The notes: generated from the sequence alone by a model not told the origin. Counted from the stretch's first letter, positions 32,565 to 42,020 are shown. The stretch: 64,000 bases of DNA from DASQMT01 sp963835735 (GCA_963835735.1 CAWIGP010000009.1:186001-250000); one strand, 5' to 3'. A program made the numbers and translations.

Positions 32565-33992
32565 ATGGATGCGCTCGCGTTCCTGTCCGCCGCGGAGATC
32601 GCCGCGCGCATTCGCCAACGACTCGTGTCGCCGCGTGAGGTCGTCGAGGCGTGCATACGCCGGATCGAGGCGATCGATCCGCAGCTCGGCGCGTTCGTGG
32701 AGCTCGACGGCGAGCGCGCGCTCGCCGACGTCGACGCGCTCGACGCCGCCGACCAGCGCCCGTTCGCCGGCGTGCCGATCGCGGTCAAGGCGAACACGCC
32801 CGTGGCCGGGCTGTCCATGAACTTCGCCTCGGCGTTCCTGGCCGACCATCGGCCGACGCACAGCGCCTACCTGGTGCGGCGGCTGCGCGACGCCGGCTTC
32901 GTCGTGGTCGGCACGACGAACCTGTCTGAGTTCGGGATCCTCCCCACCTGCGAGGCGCGCCACACCGGTCCGACGCGCAACCCGTGGGACACGGCGCACA
33001 CCCCGGGCGGCTCCTCGGGCGGCTCGGCCGCCGCCGTGGCCGCCGGGCTCGTCTCGATCGCGCAGGGCAACGACGGCGGCGGCTCGCTGCGGATCCCGGC
33101 TGCGTGCTGCGGGCTGGTCGGGCTCAAGCCGAGCCGCGGGCGGATCTCGCGCGGGCCGGATCTCGGCGACTCGTTCCTCGGCGCCGACGGCGTGCTCACC
33201 CGCACGGTCGCGGAGACCGCGCTACTGCTCGACGTGCTCTCGGGCTACGAGCCCGGCGACGCGACCTGGGCGCCCCGGCCCGCCGAGCCCTACACGCTCG
33301 CGATGCGGCGCGATCCGGGCAAGCTGCGGATCGCGATGTCGCTCGAGAACGCGCTCGGGGTCGAGGCCGAGGCGGAGGTCGTGCGCGGGCTGCACGACGC
33401 CGCCGAGACGCTGCGGGGGCTGGGCCACGAGGTCGAGGAGGCCGGACCGGCACTGCCCGGCCCGGGCTCGCTCGAGATCTTCATCGACGTGTTCGGGCCG
33501 CAGGTGTCGCTCGGGGTCGCGTTCGGCGAGCTGCTCGCCGGGCGACCGCCGGGAGAGGACGAGATCGAGCCGCTCACCCGCGCCGTGCTGGAGCGGGCGC
33601 GCGAGCTGACGTCGACCGCCTACCTCACGGCGCTGGCCCAGCTGCAGGCGCTCGCGCGGAACACGGTCGCGTTCTTCGCCGACTACGACCTGCTGCTGAC
33701 ACCCGTGCTCGCGACGCGCCCGCTGCCGATCGGCGAGCTGAATGGCTGGGGCGAGGATCCGATGGACGACCTGCGCCGCTCGGGCCGGTTCGCGCCGTAC
33801 ACCGCGCTCTTCAACGTGACGGGGCAGCCCGCGATCTCGGTCCCGGTCGGCTTCGGCGAGGACGGCCTGCCGACCGCGGTGCAGCTCGTGGGTCACCCGC
33901 TGGGCGAGGAGACGCTGCTCCAGATCGCCGCGCAGATGGAAGCCGCGCGCCCCTGGGCGGCCCACCGCCCGGCCATCGCGGAGCCCGTCTAA
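32565..33992 (+). CDS. Amidase-signature-family amidase
   Basis: This is a 475-residue amidase. The catalytic triad of the amidase signature family is complete: Lys75 (VKANT), cis-Ser150 in the GGSSGGS loop and Ser174 in GGSLRIPAACCGLVGLKPS. The fold runs from a substrate-cap helix pair to VSVPVGFGEDGLPTAVQLVG-type strands near the end. It hydrolyses an acyl amide. GatA-like tRNA amidotransferase is unlikely, as gatB/gatC are absent nearby. The ATG at 32565 is listed. A GTG at 32550 with GGAG eight bases upstream is an alternative start giving five more residues. It ends in a 4-bp convergent overlap with the FGGY kinase. Confidence 0.92.
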   Translation: MDALAFLSAAEIAARIRQRLVSPREVVEACIRRIEAIDPQLGAFVELDGERALADVDALDAADQRPFAGVPIAVKANTPVAGLSMNFASAFLADHRPTHSAYLVRRLRDAGFVVVGTTNLSEFGILPTCEARHTGPTRNPWDTAHTPGGSSGGSAAAVAAGLVSIAQGNDGGGSLRIPAACCGLVGLKPSRGRISRGPDLGDSFLGADGVLTRTVAETALLLDVLSGYEPGDATWAPRPAEPYTLAMRRDPGKLRIAMSLENALGVEAEAEVVRGLHDAAETLRGLGHEVEEAGPALPGPGSLEIFIDVFGPQVSLGVAFGELLAGRPPGEDEIEPLTRAVLERARELTSTAYLTALAQLQALARNTVAFFADYDLLLTPVLATRPLPIGELNGWGEDPMDDLRRSGRFAPYTALFNVTGQPAISVPVGFGEDGLPTAVQLVGHPLGEETLLQIAAQMEAARPWAAHRPAIAEPV

Positions 33993-35464
33993 CCGTCGCG
34001 CTGCAGCGCCGCGAGCCGGTGGGTCACCGCGGCGGTCGCCGGATAGAGCCGCAGGTAGTCGGCGTACAGCTCGTCGTAGCGTTGCGCGACCGCCGGATCC
34101 GGCGCGACGGTCTCCGCCGTCTCGGTCCAGTCGGTGTCCGGCGCGACCAGCCCGGCGCCGATCGCGGCCATCAGCGCGTCGCCGTACGACGCGCCGACCG
34201 TCTCGCGCGGGATCGCCTGGCTCAGCTTCGCCACGTCGGAGACGATCTGCGTCCACAGCGACGCCCGCGTCCCGCCGCCGACGGCCACCACGCGCCGCGG
34301 CGTGCCGACCGCCGCCGCGAACGCGCCGAGGTTGTGCCGCACGCCGTAGGCGATGCTCTCGTAGATCGCCCGGTAGATGTCGCCGCGCGTGTGCGAGAGC
34401 GTCAGGCCGGCGATCACGCCGCGCGCATCGGGGTCGAATATCGGCGTGCGCTCCCCGGCGAAGTACGGCAGCGCCAGCAGTCCGCGCGCGCCGGCGGGCG
34501 ACGCGGCGGCCTCGGCCTCCAGCGCCTCCCACGACGCGCCGCCGGTGAGATCCCGGAACCAGCCGGTGATCACGCCGGACGTGGCCATCCCGGCCGCGAG
34601 CGAGCGCGAGTGCGGCTCCACGCCCGCCGTCGCCCACAGCAGCGGGTGCGTGACCGGGCGGTCGGTGACCTGCACGAAGAACAGCGTCGAGCCGTACATC
34701 AGCATCAGGTCGCCCGGGCGCCGGACACCGACGCTGAACGCCTCGGCCCAGGCGTCGATCGTGCCGGCCATCACGGGCGTGCCCTCGGGGATGCCGGTCT
34801 CGGCCGCCGCGGCGGCGGTCACCCCGCCGGCGACATCCGCCGGCCACGCCAGCCGCGGCAGCTCGAGTCCAGGGGCGACCTCGGCCGCCCAGTCCTCCGC
34901 CCAGTCCTCGGCGGCAAGGTCGTACAGCGGATCGCATTGGCTGGCGGAATGGTGGTCGAGCACGTACTCGCCCGTGAGCTTCGCGACGGCGTAGGAGCTC
35001 GCCATGTACCAGCGCGCCGTGCGCTCCCACACGTGCGGCTCGTGCCGCTGGAGCCACAGGAGCTTCGGCCCGACCGCCTGCGAGGACAGCGCGGAGCCGC
35101 CGCGGGCCAGGATCTCGTCGGCGCCGAAGCGCTCGGTCAGCTCCGCGATCTCGGCGCTCGCGCGTGTGTCGATCCCGTACAGGATCGCCGGCCGCAGCGG
35201 CCGTCCGCCGACGTCGCACGGCAGCAGGCAGGGCCCGAGCCCGCTGACGCACACCGCCGCAGGCGGCTCGTCCGCCACCAGCTCGCGGCACAGCGCCGCG
35301 ACGTCGGCCCACCAGACCGCGTCCGCGTCGTGCTCCGCGTGCCCCGGGCGCGGCAGCGAGAGCTCGTGCGCGCGCTGAGCGCGCGCGACGATCGTCCCGT
35401 CGGGCCGCACCAGCACGGCCTTCGACGAGGCCGTGCCGATGTCGATTCCGAGCAGCTCGCTCAT
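33989..35464 (-). CDS. FGGY-family carbohydrate kinase (xylulokinase/fuculokinase-like)
   Basis: This is a 491-residue sugar kinase of the FGGY family. The ATP/phosphate-1 motif IDIGTASSKAVLVRPDGT lies at 6-23, and MYGSTLFFVQVTDR and VVAVGGGTRASLWTQIVSD mark the second phosphate and adenosine sites. DAWAEAFSVGV contains the catalytic Asp. It phosphorylates a pentulose or deoxy-ketose with ATP. The neighbouring fucose/arabinose isomerase-like gene and LacI regulator point to an isomerase-kinase pair of a pentose or fucose route. An operator-like palindrome (35467-35480) lies directly upstream, separate from the isomerase gene. Confidence 0.92.
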   Translation of the reverse strand: MSELLGIDIGTASSKAVLVRPDGTIVARAQRAHELSLPRPGHAEHDADAVWWADVAALCRELVADEPPAAVCVSGLGPCLLPCDVGGRPLRPAILYGIDTRASAEIAELTERFGADEILARGGSALSSQAVGPKLLWLQRHEPHVWERTARWYMASSYAVAKLTGEYVLDHHSASQCDPLYDLAAEDWAEDWAAEVAPGLELPRLAWPADVAGGVTAAAAAETGIPEGTPVMAGTIDAWAEAFSVGVRRPGDLMLMYGSTLFFVQVTDRPVTHPLLWATAGVEPHSRSLAAGMATSGVITGWFRDLTGGASWEALEAEAAASPAGARGLLALPYFAGERTPIFDPDARGVIAGLTLSHTRGDIYRAIYESIAYGVRHNLGAFAAAVGTPRRVVAVGGGTRASLWTQIVSDVAKLSQAIPRETVGASYGDALMAAIGAGLVAPDTDWTETAETVAPDPAVAQRYDELYADYLRLYPATAAVTHRLAALQRDG

Positions 35465-35466
35465 TC

Positions 35467-35480
35467 TGAAACGCGTTACA
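35467..35480. promoter_or_regulatory. LacI-type operator upstream of the kinase
   Basis: Read on the minus strand this is TGTAACGCGTTTCA, two bases from the kinase ATG. It shares TGTAA and the central CG with the palindrome upstream of the LacI gene at 37967-37980, so both look like sites for the same LacI-family protein. Confidence 0.55.
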
Positions 35481-35488
35481 GGCAGCGC

Positions 35489-36933
35489 CTAGGGAAATTC
35501 CGGCCTGCTCGCGTCGCGCGCCCCCGACGCGTCGTAGACGACCGGCACCACGTCCAGCGCGTGACAGACCGCGACCAGCTCCGCGACGTGGTCGCCGTAC
35601 ACGGCGTGCACGTGGTTCGATGCGTAGCTGGCCAGCACGGTCTCGGGCGCGGCGTCGAAGCGCGCGAACGCGTGCGGCCACTCCCACGTCGTCTCGCGCA
35701 TGTAGCGGGCGTTCGCCTCGTCCTCGAACCGCACCAGCTCGCCCGGCAGGATCGCCATCCAATAGCGCCCGTCCTTGCGCGTGAGGCGCGCGAACGTCGC
35801 CCGGCCGGGTGCCGCGAGGTGGTGCACCGAGGCGCCGCCCGCCGGGAAGTAGAACACCTCCGGCATGAAGTGGACGTGCGGCATGTTCGCCTCGGGGTCC
35901 TCGCTCGCGGCCGCGAAGTACGTCGCGTGCTCGCCGGAGTTGACGAGGTCGAAGAACCCGGCCTCGGCGTTGTAGTGGCGGACGTCGGCGAACAGCGCCG
36001 GCGTGCCGGCGACGTGCTTGAGGATCTCCATCGTCAGCGCCGCGTCGCTGTCGGCCTCGGTGGCGCAGACGGTCGTCGCCTTGGCGCCCTCCCAGTCGTA
36101 CGGATCGTTCAGGAACGCCTCGGCGACGTCCATCGTGCAGTAGTTGTTGGTCAGCTCCGGCTGGCCCTTGATGCCGCAGAAGTCGAGGTCCCATTCGGCG
36201 ACGAGCTCCTGGACCGCGTGGTAGGAGCGGACCTGGCGCTCGAGCAGCGTCGGGCGTCAGGCGGTCGCCGTCGTAGTGGACGTTGCCCCATGCGCTCCAG
36301 CCACTCGCGCCCGGCGCGCACGCGCGCCGGATCGATCGCCTCGCCGCGGCGCACGATCTCCCACTGGTCGATGTGCTCGATGTCGACGCCGAACTTGCGC
36401 ATCCAGTCGTCGGCGTTCGACACCGCCGTGTACATGCCCATCGGCCGGCCGCCGATCAGCCCGTACGTCTCGCCCTTGAGCTGCGCGACGACGCCGGCCG
36501 CGGCCGCGAAGCGGCGGATCTCGCCGTACGCCGCGTCGTCCTCGACGTCGCCGAACGCGCGGCTGAACGGCACGCCGAGCTGGTTCAGCGTGCCCGCGGC
36601 CGCGAGCATCGCGACCATGCCGGGGTACTCGGGATTGACGTTCGAGAACGCGAGGATCGGGCGCGGCACGAAGCGCGACGCGATCGCCGTGAAGTGCGGG
36701 AACGCCCAGACCGCGTAGTTGAAGATCGTCGCGTCGCAGCCTGCGTGGGCGAGCCGGCGGCCCTCCGTCCTGGCGCTGTCGGCGCTCCAGACGATCTCGC
36801 CGGCGATGACCTCGTGCCCGTCTGCCCGCAACCGGTTCGCCAACCGTTCCTGGAAGTCGCGATTCATCGCCGCCAGGTCGCGCGCCACGAACTCGCGCCC
36901 ATCCGAGAACGTCAACACACCGATCTTCGCCAC
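35489..36933 (-). pseudogene. L-fucose/L-arabinose isomerase-family protein, two frameshifts
   Basis: Start ATG 36933 (MAKIGVLTFSDGRE). The N-terminal half follows the family: AHAGCDATIFNYAVWAFPHF, ILAFSNVNPEYPGMVAMLAA and GGRPMGMYTAVSNADDWMRK. Near 36290 the frame moves into AWGNVHYDGDRLTP, and near 36245 it moves again into TLLERQVRSYHAVQELVAEW, then DFCGIKGQPELTNNYCTMDV and a complete metal-binding C-terminal half ending at 35489. Length is 3n+2, so two single-base gains fit. The corrected protein of about 480 residues looks intact otherwise. Isomerase and kinase genes lie in the same direction after the LacI gene. If the shifts are real, this sugar route is disabled. Confidence 0.8.
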
Positions 36934-36941
36934 GCTGCTCC

Positions 36942-37952
36942 TCAGTCGTTCGGGTTGGGTACGGGCCCGGTCGAGGGCCGCAGCACGAGCGAGGCCGCGA
37001 GCACGACCTCCTGCACGGGCGCATCGGGCTCCTCGACCCGCCGCAGAAGCAGGTCTGCGGCCCGCGAGCCGAGTTGGTAGGTCGGCTGCCGCACCACGCT
37101 CAGCGGCGGGTCGAGCAGATCGCCGGTGAGGATGTCGTCGAAGCCGATCACGGACAGGTCGTCGGGCGTGCGCAGGCAGAGGTCGCGCATCGCGTGCAGC
37201 ACGCCGATCGTCGACATGTTGTTGACGGAGAAGATCGCGGTCGGCGGCGGCGACTCGTACAGCAGCTCAAGCGTCGTGCGGCGGCCCCCCGCTTCTCGTA
37301 GGTCGCCGCGGCGCAGCAGTCCGGGCACCAGCCCGTGGTCGCGGACGGCGCGCTCGTAGCCGGCCTCGCGCTCGCGGATCGCGCTCACCTTGGCGGGGCC
37401 GCCGACCATCGCGACGCGCTGGTGGCCGAGCGACGCGAGGTGGCTGACCGCCTCGTGGGACGCAGTCTCGTTGTCGACGACGACCGTGTCGACGTGGGCG
37501 CCCGCGATGCGGCGGTCCAGCGCCACGACGGGGATGCCGGTCGAGATCAGTCGCCGGACGCCGTCCGAATGCTGTCCGGTGGAGGCGACGACCACGCCGG
37601 CGGCGCGCTCGGCCGCCATCGTCTGCAGGGCGACTGCCTCGCGCTCCGCGTCCTCGTCTGTGTTGGCGAGCACCATCGTGTAGCCGCGCCGGTGCGCGAC
37701 GTCCTCGGCCCCGCGGACGATCGCGGTGAAGAACGGGTTGTCGATGTCGCTGATCACCAGGCCGATCGTGCGCGACGTGCGCGCGCGCAGGTTCCGCGGC
37801 AGGTGGTTGGGCTGGTAATCGAGCTCGGCCACGGCGGCGGCGACGCGCTCGCGCAGATCCGGGCTGACGCCCGCGCCGTCGTTGGAGAGCACGCGGGACA
37901 CCGTCGCCACCGACACCCCTGCCGTACGGGCTACGTCGTTCATCGTTGCCAT
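36942..37952 (-). CDS. LacI-family transcriptional regulator
   Basis: This is a 336-residue LacI/GalR repressor. The N-terminal HTH MATMNDVARTAGVSVATVSR with VLSNDGAGVS is typical. The hinge helix follows in YQPNHLPRNLRARTSRTIG. The periplasmic-binding-protein-like sugar domain covers about 60-330. The ATG 37952 has GGGAGG upstream. An 8-bp gap leads into the isomerase gene, so it is the first gene of a regulator-isomerase-kinase cluster. It should repress the cluster until its sugar binds. Palindromes of TGTAA-type lie upstream of this gene and of the kinase. The actual sugar is unknown. Confidence 0.93.
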   Translation of the reverse strand: MATMNDVARTAGVSVATVSRVLSNDGAGVSPDLRERVAAAVAELDYQPNHLPRNLRARTSRTIGLVISDIDNPFFTAIVRGAEDVAHRRGYTMVLANTDEDAEREAVALQTMAAERAAGVVVASTGQHSDGVRRLISTGIPVVALDRRIAGAHVDTVVVDNETASHEAVSHLASLGHQRVAMVGGPAKVSAIREREAGYERAVRDHGLVPGLLRRGDLREAGGRRTTLELLYESPPPTAIFSVNNMSTIGVLHAMRDLCLRTPDDLSVIGFDDILTGDLLDPPLSVVRQPTYQLGSRAADLLLRRVEEPDAPVQEVVLAASLVLRPSTGPVPNPND

Positions 37953-37966
37953 GCGCCTCCCATAGT

Positions 37967-37980
37967 TGTAAACGATTACA
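37967..37980. promoter_or_regulatory. LacI-type operator upstream of lacI-isomerase
   Basis: TGTAAACGATTACA, a near-perfect palindrome 14 bp upstream of the LacI-family ATG, just 5' of its GGGAGG. It resembles the TGTAANCGNTTNCA operators of LacI regulators. Confidence 0.6.
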
Positions 37981-38032
37981 GGAGCGATCGTCAACAAACG
38001 CCATGGCACCGGACCCAGGATCATCTTTCGTC

Positions 38033-39493
38033 ATGGACGCGATCCGGATCGAACGTGAGCTGCCCGCGCCGATGCGCGACGGGACCGTCCTGCGGGCCGA
38101 GGTCTGGCTGCCCGACGACGGCGCGCCGCATCCGGCCGTGCTCGTCCGCACGCCGTACTGCAAGGAGGGGGCCGCCCCGACGCCGGTCCTCGACACCCGC
38201 GCCGCGACGGCGCGCGGCTTCGCGGTCGTGCTCCAGGACGTGCGCGGCCGGGGGACATCGGACGGCGATTTCGAGCCGTTCGTCGCAGAGGAGGCCGACG
38301 GCGCCGACAGCGTCGCCTGGGTCGCCGCGCAGCCGTGGTGCGACGGGCGCGTCGTGATGGCGGGCATGAGCTATCTCGGCGCGACACAGTGGCTCGCTGC
38401 GGCCGCGGCGCCGCCGGCGCTGCGGGCGATCGTGCCGACCTTCTCATCGGACGAGTACGGCGAGGGCTGGTCGCTGAGCGGCGGGGTGCCTGAGTACGGC
38501 GTGCTGACCACCTGGACCGCGGCCGACCTGCTGCCGGTCGGCTCGCAGTGGCTGGACGACGTCGAGCGCGCCTTCGAGGACGTCGACGCGCTCGCGGAGC
38601 TCGCCCCGTGGCTGCCCGACTGGCTCGCCGAGCCGGCGGACTCGACTTATTGGCGCGTGCGCTCGGTCGCGGCGCGGCGCGCGGACGTACAGGTGCCGGC
38701 TCTGATCGTCGGCGGCTGGTACGACGTCTTCCTCGACGCCACGCTGCGCTCGTTCGCGCGCTCGCGCCACGCCTCCGACCGGCTGCTGGTCGGGCCGTGG
38801 GGGCACGACGACCAGCTCTCCAACCTCGTCGGCGATGCGAACCTCGGCATCGCCGGGATCGGCGAGCCGCTGATGTGGGACGCCGCGCTCGACTTCTACG
38901 AGGCGGTACTGGCCGGGCGCGAGCCGGACGCGCCGCGCGTGCGTGCGTATGTGCTCGGCGCTCGGCGCTGGCTCGAGCTGCCGGGTTGGCCGCCGCCGGG
39001 CGCGGGGGTGGTCGAGCTCCCGCTGCGGCCGGGCTCGTTCGCCGTGCGCCCGGACGACCCGGTGCCGGCGCTCGGCGGGCGCGGGCTGCTGATCCAGGTG
39101 CCGGGCGGCGGCTGGGGCGTCCGCGACCAGCGTCCGCTCATCGGGCGCGACGACGTGCTGGTCGCGCTGCGCGCGCCGCGCACGGTGACGCTGGCGGGCC
39201 CGGTGCGCGCGCAGTTGCAGGTGCGCGCCGACGCGGAAGCTTTCTGGGCGGTCACGCTCTGCGTCGAGCACGAGGACGGCTTCCTGCAGAACGTGTGCGA
39301 GGGGATCCGCCGCGCGGCGCCCGGTACGACGAGCGTCACGGTCGAACTGGGCGACGCCTGCATCGAGGTCGCGCCGGGCCAGTCGCTCGTCGCGCTGGTC
39401 GCCGGCAGCTCCTACCCGCGCTGGCCGCGCCCGCCGGCCGCGGGCACGCAGCGGATCGGCGAAGGCTCGGTGCTCGAGTTCACTGCGCTCTGA
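38033..39493 (+). CDS. CocE/NonD-family serine hydrolase (X-Pro dipeptidyl-peptidase/esterase type)
   Basis: This is a 486-residue alpha/beta hydrolase of the CocE/NonD family. The nucleophile is Ser113 in GMSYLGA. Catalytic acid Asp lies in VGGWYDVF and His in GPWGHDDQ. The N-terminal catalytic domain (1-290) starts with PMRDGTVLRAEVWLPDD, and the C-terminal jelly-roll domain (about 310-486) has the X-Pro dipeptidyl-peptidase C-terminal beta-sandwich. The family includes cocaine esterase, alpha-amino acid ester hydrolases and cephalosporin acylases, so the substrate is an ester or amide. Divergent from the LacI gene. An ATG 30 bases upstream is open but lacks a ribosome-binding site. Confidence 0.9.
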   Translation: MDAIRIERELPAPMRDGTVLRAEVWLPDDGAPHPAVLVRTPYCKEGAAPTPVLDTRAATARGFAVVLQDVRGRGTSDGDFEPFVAEEADGADSVAWVAAQPWCDGRVVMAGMSYLGATQWLAAAAAPPALRAIVPTFSSDEYGEGWSLSGGVPEYGVLTTWTAADLLPVGSQWLDDVERAFEDVDALAELAPWLPDWLAEPADSTYWRVRSVAARRADVQVPALIVGGWYDVFLDATLRSFARSRHASDRLLVGPWGHDDQLSNLVGDANLGIAGIGEPLMWDAALDFYEAVLAGREPDAPRVRAYVLGARRWLELPGWPPPGAGVVELPLRPGSFAVRPDDPVPALGGRGLLIQVPGGGWGVRDQRPLIGRDDVLVALRAPRTVTLAGPVRAQLQVRADAEAFWAVTLCVEHEDGFLQNVCEGIRRAAPGTTSVTVELGDACIEVAPGQSLVALVAGSSYPRWPRPPAAGTQRIGEGSVLEFTAL

Positions 39494-39545
39494 GGTCGTT
39501 CGACTCAGGCCCCGCCACCTGGCCGCTTCTGGTCGGCCGCGCGGC

Positions 39546-40373
39546 TCAACCCGCGAACACGTCGGCGGGTGCACGCGGCGTCACGCCCAGCGCGACCGCA
39601 TCGGTCGTCCCGCGCGGCGTCGTCATTGCGGCGGTCGCGCGCGCGGCCTCGTCCCAGGTCAACAGCGCCGCGGGGCCGGTCAGCGCCTCGTACGCGCGCA
39701 GCGCGGGGCGCAGCACCGCGGGTGGGACGAGCGGCACGCGCCGTCCGGACGCGAGCGCGGCGAACCGGCGCCAGCTCAGCTCCTCCGGCCCCGCAAGCTC
39801 GTACCCGCGATGGTCGGCGGGCGCCGCGTCGAGCGCCGCCAGCACGCACTCGGCGACGTCGGCGGCGCAGATCGGCTGGATGCGCGCCTCGCCCGCTCCG
39901 GCGAGCAGCGGCAGCCGCGACTCGCCCGGCGCGTAGATCGCCGAGGTGCGGAACGTCACGGTTTCCATCGCCGCGTCCTCGACCGCCCGCTCCGCGAGTG
40001 CCTTGGCACGCTGGACACGCAGCGCGTGCAGCGGCGTCGCCCCGAGCGGGCTGAGGAACACGAAGCGCTCGACGCCCGCTCGCTCGGCTGCTCGCAGCAG
40101 CCGCCAGGTCGCCAGGCCGTTGAGCTCCTCCAGCCCGGCGGTCGGCTGGTCGCGCCACGAGCCCGCGAGGTGCACGACGGTGCGGATCCCGCGCAGGGCG
40201 TGGCGGAACGACGCCGGGTCCGCGAGATCGCCGAGCGCGATCTGCACGCGCACGCGCGCCGGACCGAGCCGCCGCGGGTCGCGCACCAGGCAGCGCACGG
40301 CCTCGCCGCGACTGGTCAGCCGCGGCAGCAGGGCCGATCCGACCCGTCCGGTGGCGCCGGTGAGCAGGAGCAC
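39546..40373 (-). CDS. NAD(P)-dependent epimerase/NmrA-like oxidoreductase
   Basis: This is a 275-residue atypical short-chain dehydrogenase. The Rossmann loop LLLTGATGRVGSALLPRL lies at the N-terminus. The family's usual active-site Tyr-x3-Lys is not obvious: the segment FLSPLGATPLHALRVQRAK has Lys but no clear Tyr, as in the NmrA-like or complex I NDUFA9-like group. The downstream segment RIQPICAADVAECVLAALDA and the YELAGPEELSW strand match that group. It may be a redox sensor or quinone-related reductase. GTG 40373 is chosen because the sequence upstream does not look like the family. Divergent from the ferredoxin gene. Confidence 0.75.
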   Translation of the reverse strand: MLLLTGATGRVGSALLPRLTSRGEAVRCLVRDPRRLGPARVRVQIALGDLADPASFRHALRGIRTVVHLAGSWRDQPTAGLEELNGLATWRLLRAAERAGVERFVFLSPLGATPLHALRVQRAKALAERAVEDAAMETVTFRTSAIYAPGESRLPLLAGAGEARIQPICAADVAECVLAALDAAPADHRGYELAGPEELSWRRFAALASGRRVPLVPPAVLRPALRAYEALTGPAALLTWDEAARATAAMTTPRGTTDAVALGVTPRAPADVFAG

Positions 40374-40437
40374 GGCCCGGAGCCTAGAATGCCGGGCTCG
40401 GTCCCCGCCGTTCCCCGAGATCCGCGAGAGAACTGAC

Positions 40438-40701
40438 ATGGCCTACGTCATTGCAGAGCCCTGCATCGGCACGAAGGACAACTCGTGCGTCGAGGTCTGC
40501 CCGGTCGACTGCATCCACCCGACCCCGGACGAGCCCGACTACGACAAGGTCGAGCAGCTCTACATCGACCCGGAGGAGTGCATCGACTGCGACGCGTGCG
40601 TCGAGGCCTGCCCGGTGGACGCCTGCTTCGCGGAGGACCAGCTGCCCGACGAGTGGACGGAGTTCGCGCAGCGAAACTCCGCCTACTTCGCCGGCAAATA
40701 G
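40438..40701 (+). CDS. fdxA: Ferredoxin (7Fe/8Fe, FdxA-like)
   Basis: This is an 87-residue bacterial ferredoxin. The first cluster motif is C9-x7-C17-x3-C21-x3-C25 (ending CPVDC), the second is C48-x2-C51-x2-C54-x3-C58 (ECIDCDACVEACPVDA). The longer first spacing is that of 7Fe ferredoxins, with one [3Fe-4S] and one [4Fe-4S]. It carries low-potential electrons in the cytoplasm for enzymes such as P450s or 2-oxoacid oxidoreductases. In this window the desaturase would need such a donor. The stop is 3 bp from the mrp stop, and transcription is convergent. Confidence 0.94.
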   Translation: MAYVIAEPCIGTKDNSCVEVCPVDCIHPTPDEPDYDKVEQLYIDPEECIDCDACVEACPVDACFAEDQLPDEWTEFAQRNSAYFAGK

Positions 40702-40704
40702 GCC

Positions 40705-41847
40705 CTAGCCGGCCATCGGCAGGCTCATCCCGGCGGGCGATGGCGCCGCCGCCGGCGAGGGAGCCTGGAGCACCGGCAGCTCGATCGGCGAGAGCGCGAT
40801 GACCCCGCGCGCCGCCTGGTGGATCGCCTGCGCAGCCGGGTCGTCCGGGTCGCTGACGAGCAGCGGGATGCCCGCGTCCGAGCCCGCGCGCAGCGGCATC
40901 GTGAGCGGCACCTTGCCCAGCAGCGGCACGTCGATCTCATCTGCCAGGAGCTGGCCGCCACCCTCGCCGAACAGCTGGAAGCGCTCCCCGCCGGGCGTGG
41001 TGAAGCCCGACATGTTCTCGATCACGCCGGCGATCTCGAGCTGGACCTTGTCGGCCATCTGCGCAGCGCGCCGCGCCACCTTCTGGGCGGTCGGCTGCGG
41101 CGTGGTGACGATCAGGAACTTCGCCTGCGGCAGCAGCCCGGCGATCGTCATCGAGACGTCGCCGGTGCCCGGCGGCAGGTCGATCAGCAGGTGGTCGAGC
41201 TCGCCCCACGCGACGTCCTCGAGGAACTGCGTGAGCGCCTTGTGGAGCATCGGGCCGCGCCACACGACGGCCTCGTCCTCGTCGAGGAAGAAGCCGATCG
41301 ACATGACCTTCAGCCCGTGGGCCTCGAGCGGCAGGATCTTGCGCTCGGCCGACACCTTGGGCCGCTCGGCGCCCAGTCCGAGCATGCGCGGGATCGAGTA
41401 GCCCCACACATCGGCGTCGAGCACGCCGACCTTCTTGCCCTCGGCGGCGAGCGCGCAGGCGATGTTGACCGTCAGCGACGACTTGCCGACGCCGCCCTTG
41501 CCCGAGCCGATGCAGAGGATCTCCGACACCTGGGCGAGCGCGCCCTCGGGCAGCCCGCCGGGCCTTCCGAGCTTGCGCTGTAGGCCGGCCTTCTGCTGGT
41601 CGGACAGCACGTCGAAGCCGACGTTCACAGCTGTGACGCCGTCGACGCCGCGCACGGCCTCGGCGACAGCGGTCTCGAAGTGGTTCTTGATCGGGCAGCC
41701 GGGAGTCGTGAGCGAGACGGTGACGTCGACGATCCCGCCGTCCTTGATCTCGATCGACCGGACCATGTCGAGCTCGACGATGTCGCGCCGGAGCTCGGGG
41801 TCGATCACGACCTTGAGCGCCTCGAGGATCTGATCTCTGGAGGGCAT
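40705..41847 (-). CDS. mrp: Mrp/NBP35-family iron-sulfur cluster carrier ATPase
   Basis: This is a 380-residue P-loop ATPase of the Mrp (ApbC) family. An N-terminal MIP18/DUF59 domain at about 1-85 (ELRRDIVELDMVRSIEIKDG, then a CPIKNH motif) precedes the deviant Walker A IGSGKGGVGKSS. DADVWGYSIPRML and LPPGTGD follow. The CxxC pair of the eukaryotic-type Nbp35 C-terminus is not evident. It carries and delivers Fe-S clusters to apoproteins. Start ATG 41847. It lies next to ferredoxin and is functionally consistent with it, though convergent. The C-terminal Pro/Ala-rich tail is a lineage-type extension. Confidence 0.92.
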   Translation of the reverse strand: MPSRDQILEALKVVIDPELRRDIVELDMVRSIEIKDGGIVDVTVSLTTPGCPIKNHFETAVAEAVRGVDGVTAVNVGFDVLSDQQKAGLQRKLGRPGGLPEGALAQVSEILCIGSGKGGVGKSSLTVNIACALAAEGKKVGVLDADVWGYSIPRMLGLGAERPKVSAERKILPLEAHGLKVMSIGFFLDEDEAVVWRGPMLHKALTQFLEDVAWGELDHLLIDLPPGTGDVSMTIAGLLPQAKFLIVTTPQPTAQKVARRAAQMADKVQLEIAGVIENMSGFTTPGGERFQLFGEGGGQLLADEIDVPLLGKVPLTMPLRAGSDAGIPLLVSDPDDPAAQAIHQAARGVIALSPIELPVLQAPSPAAAPSPAGMSLPMAG

Positions 41848-41889
41848 GGCGGGCATTCTCGCAGGGTCGGGATCGACGGTTAAGAACCA

Positions 41890-41913
41890 CCGCCGTGCCC
41901 GAAGGCACGGCGG
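41890..41913 (-). terminator. Hairpin terminator with UUCG-type loop
   Basis: On the minus strand, CCGCCGTGCC-TTCG-GGCACGGCGG, a perfect 10-bp stem around the very stable TTCG loop, followed by TGGTTCTT. It ends the transcript of the basic protein gene at 42021. Confidence 0.75.
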
Positions 41914-42020
41914 CGGTTGAGGGAGGAGAGGGTGCTGCATCCGCCGGCGGGATATGAGGCCGGCGAACTCTCCCGTTGGTGTCGCTCTCCTGACGACGAA
42001 ACGGGGAAGTGTTGGATCGC

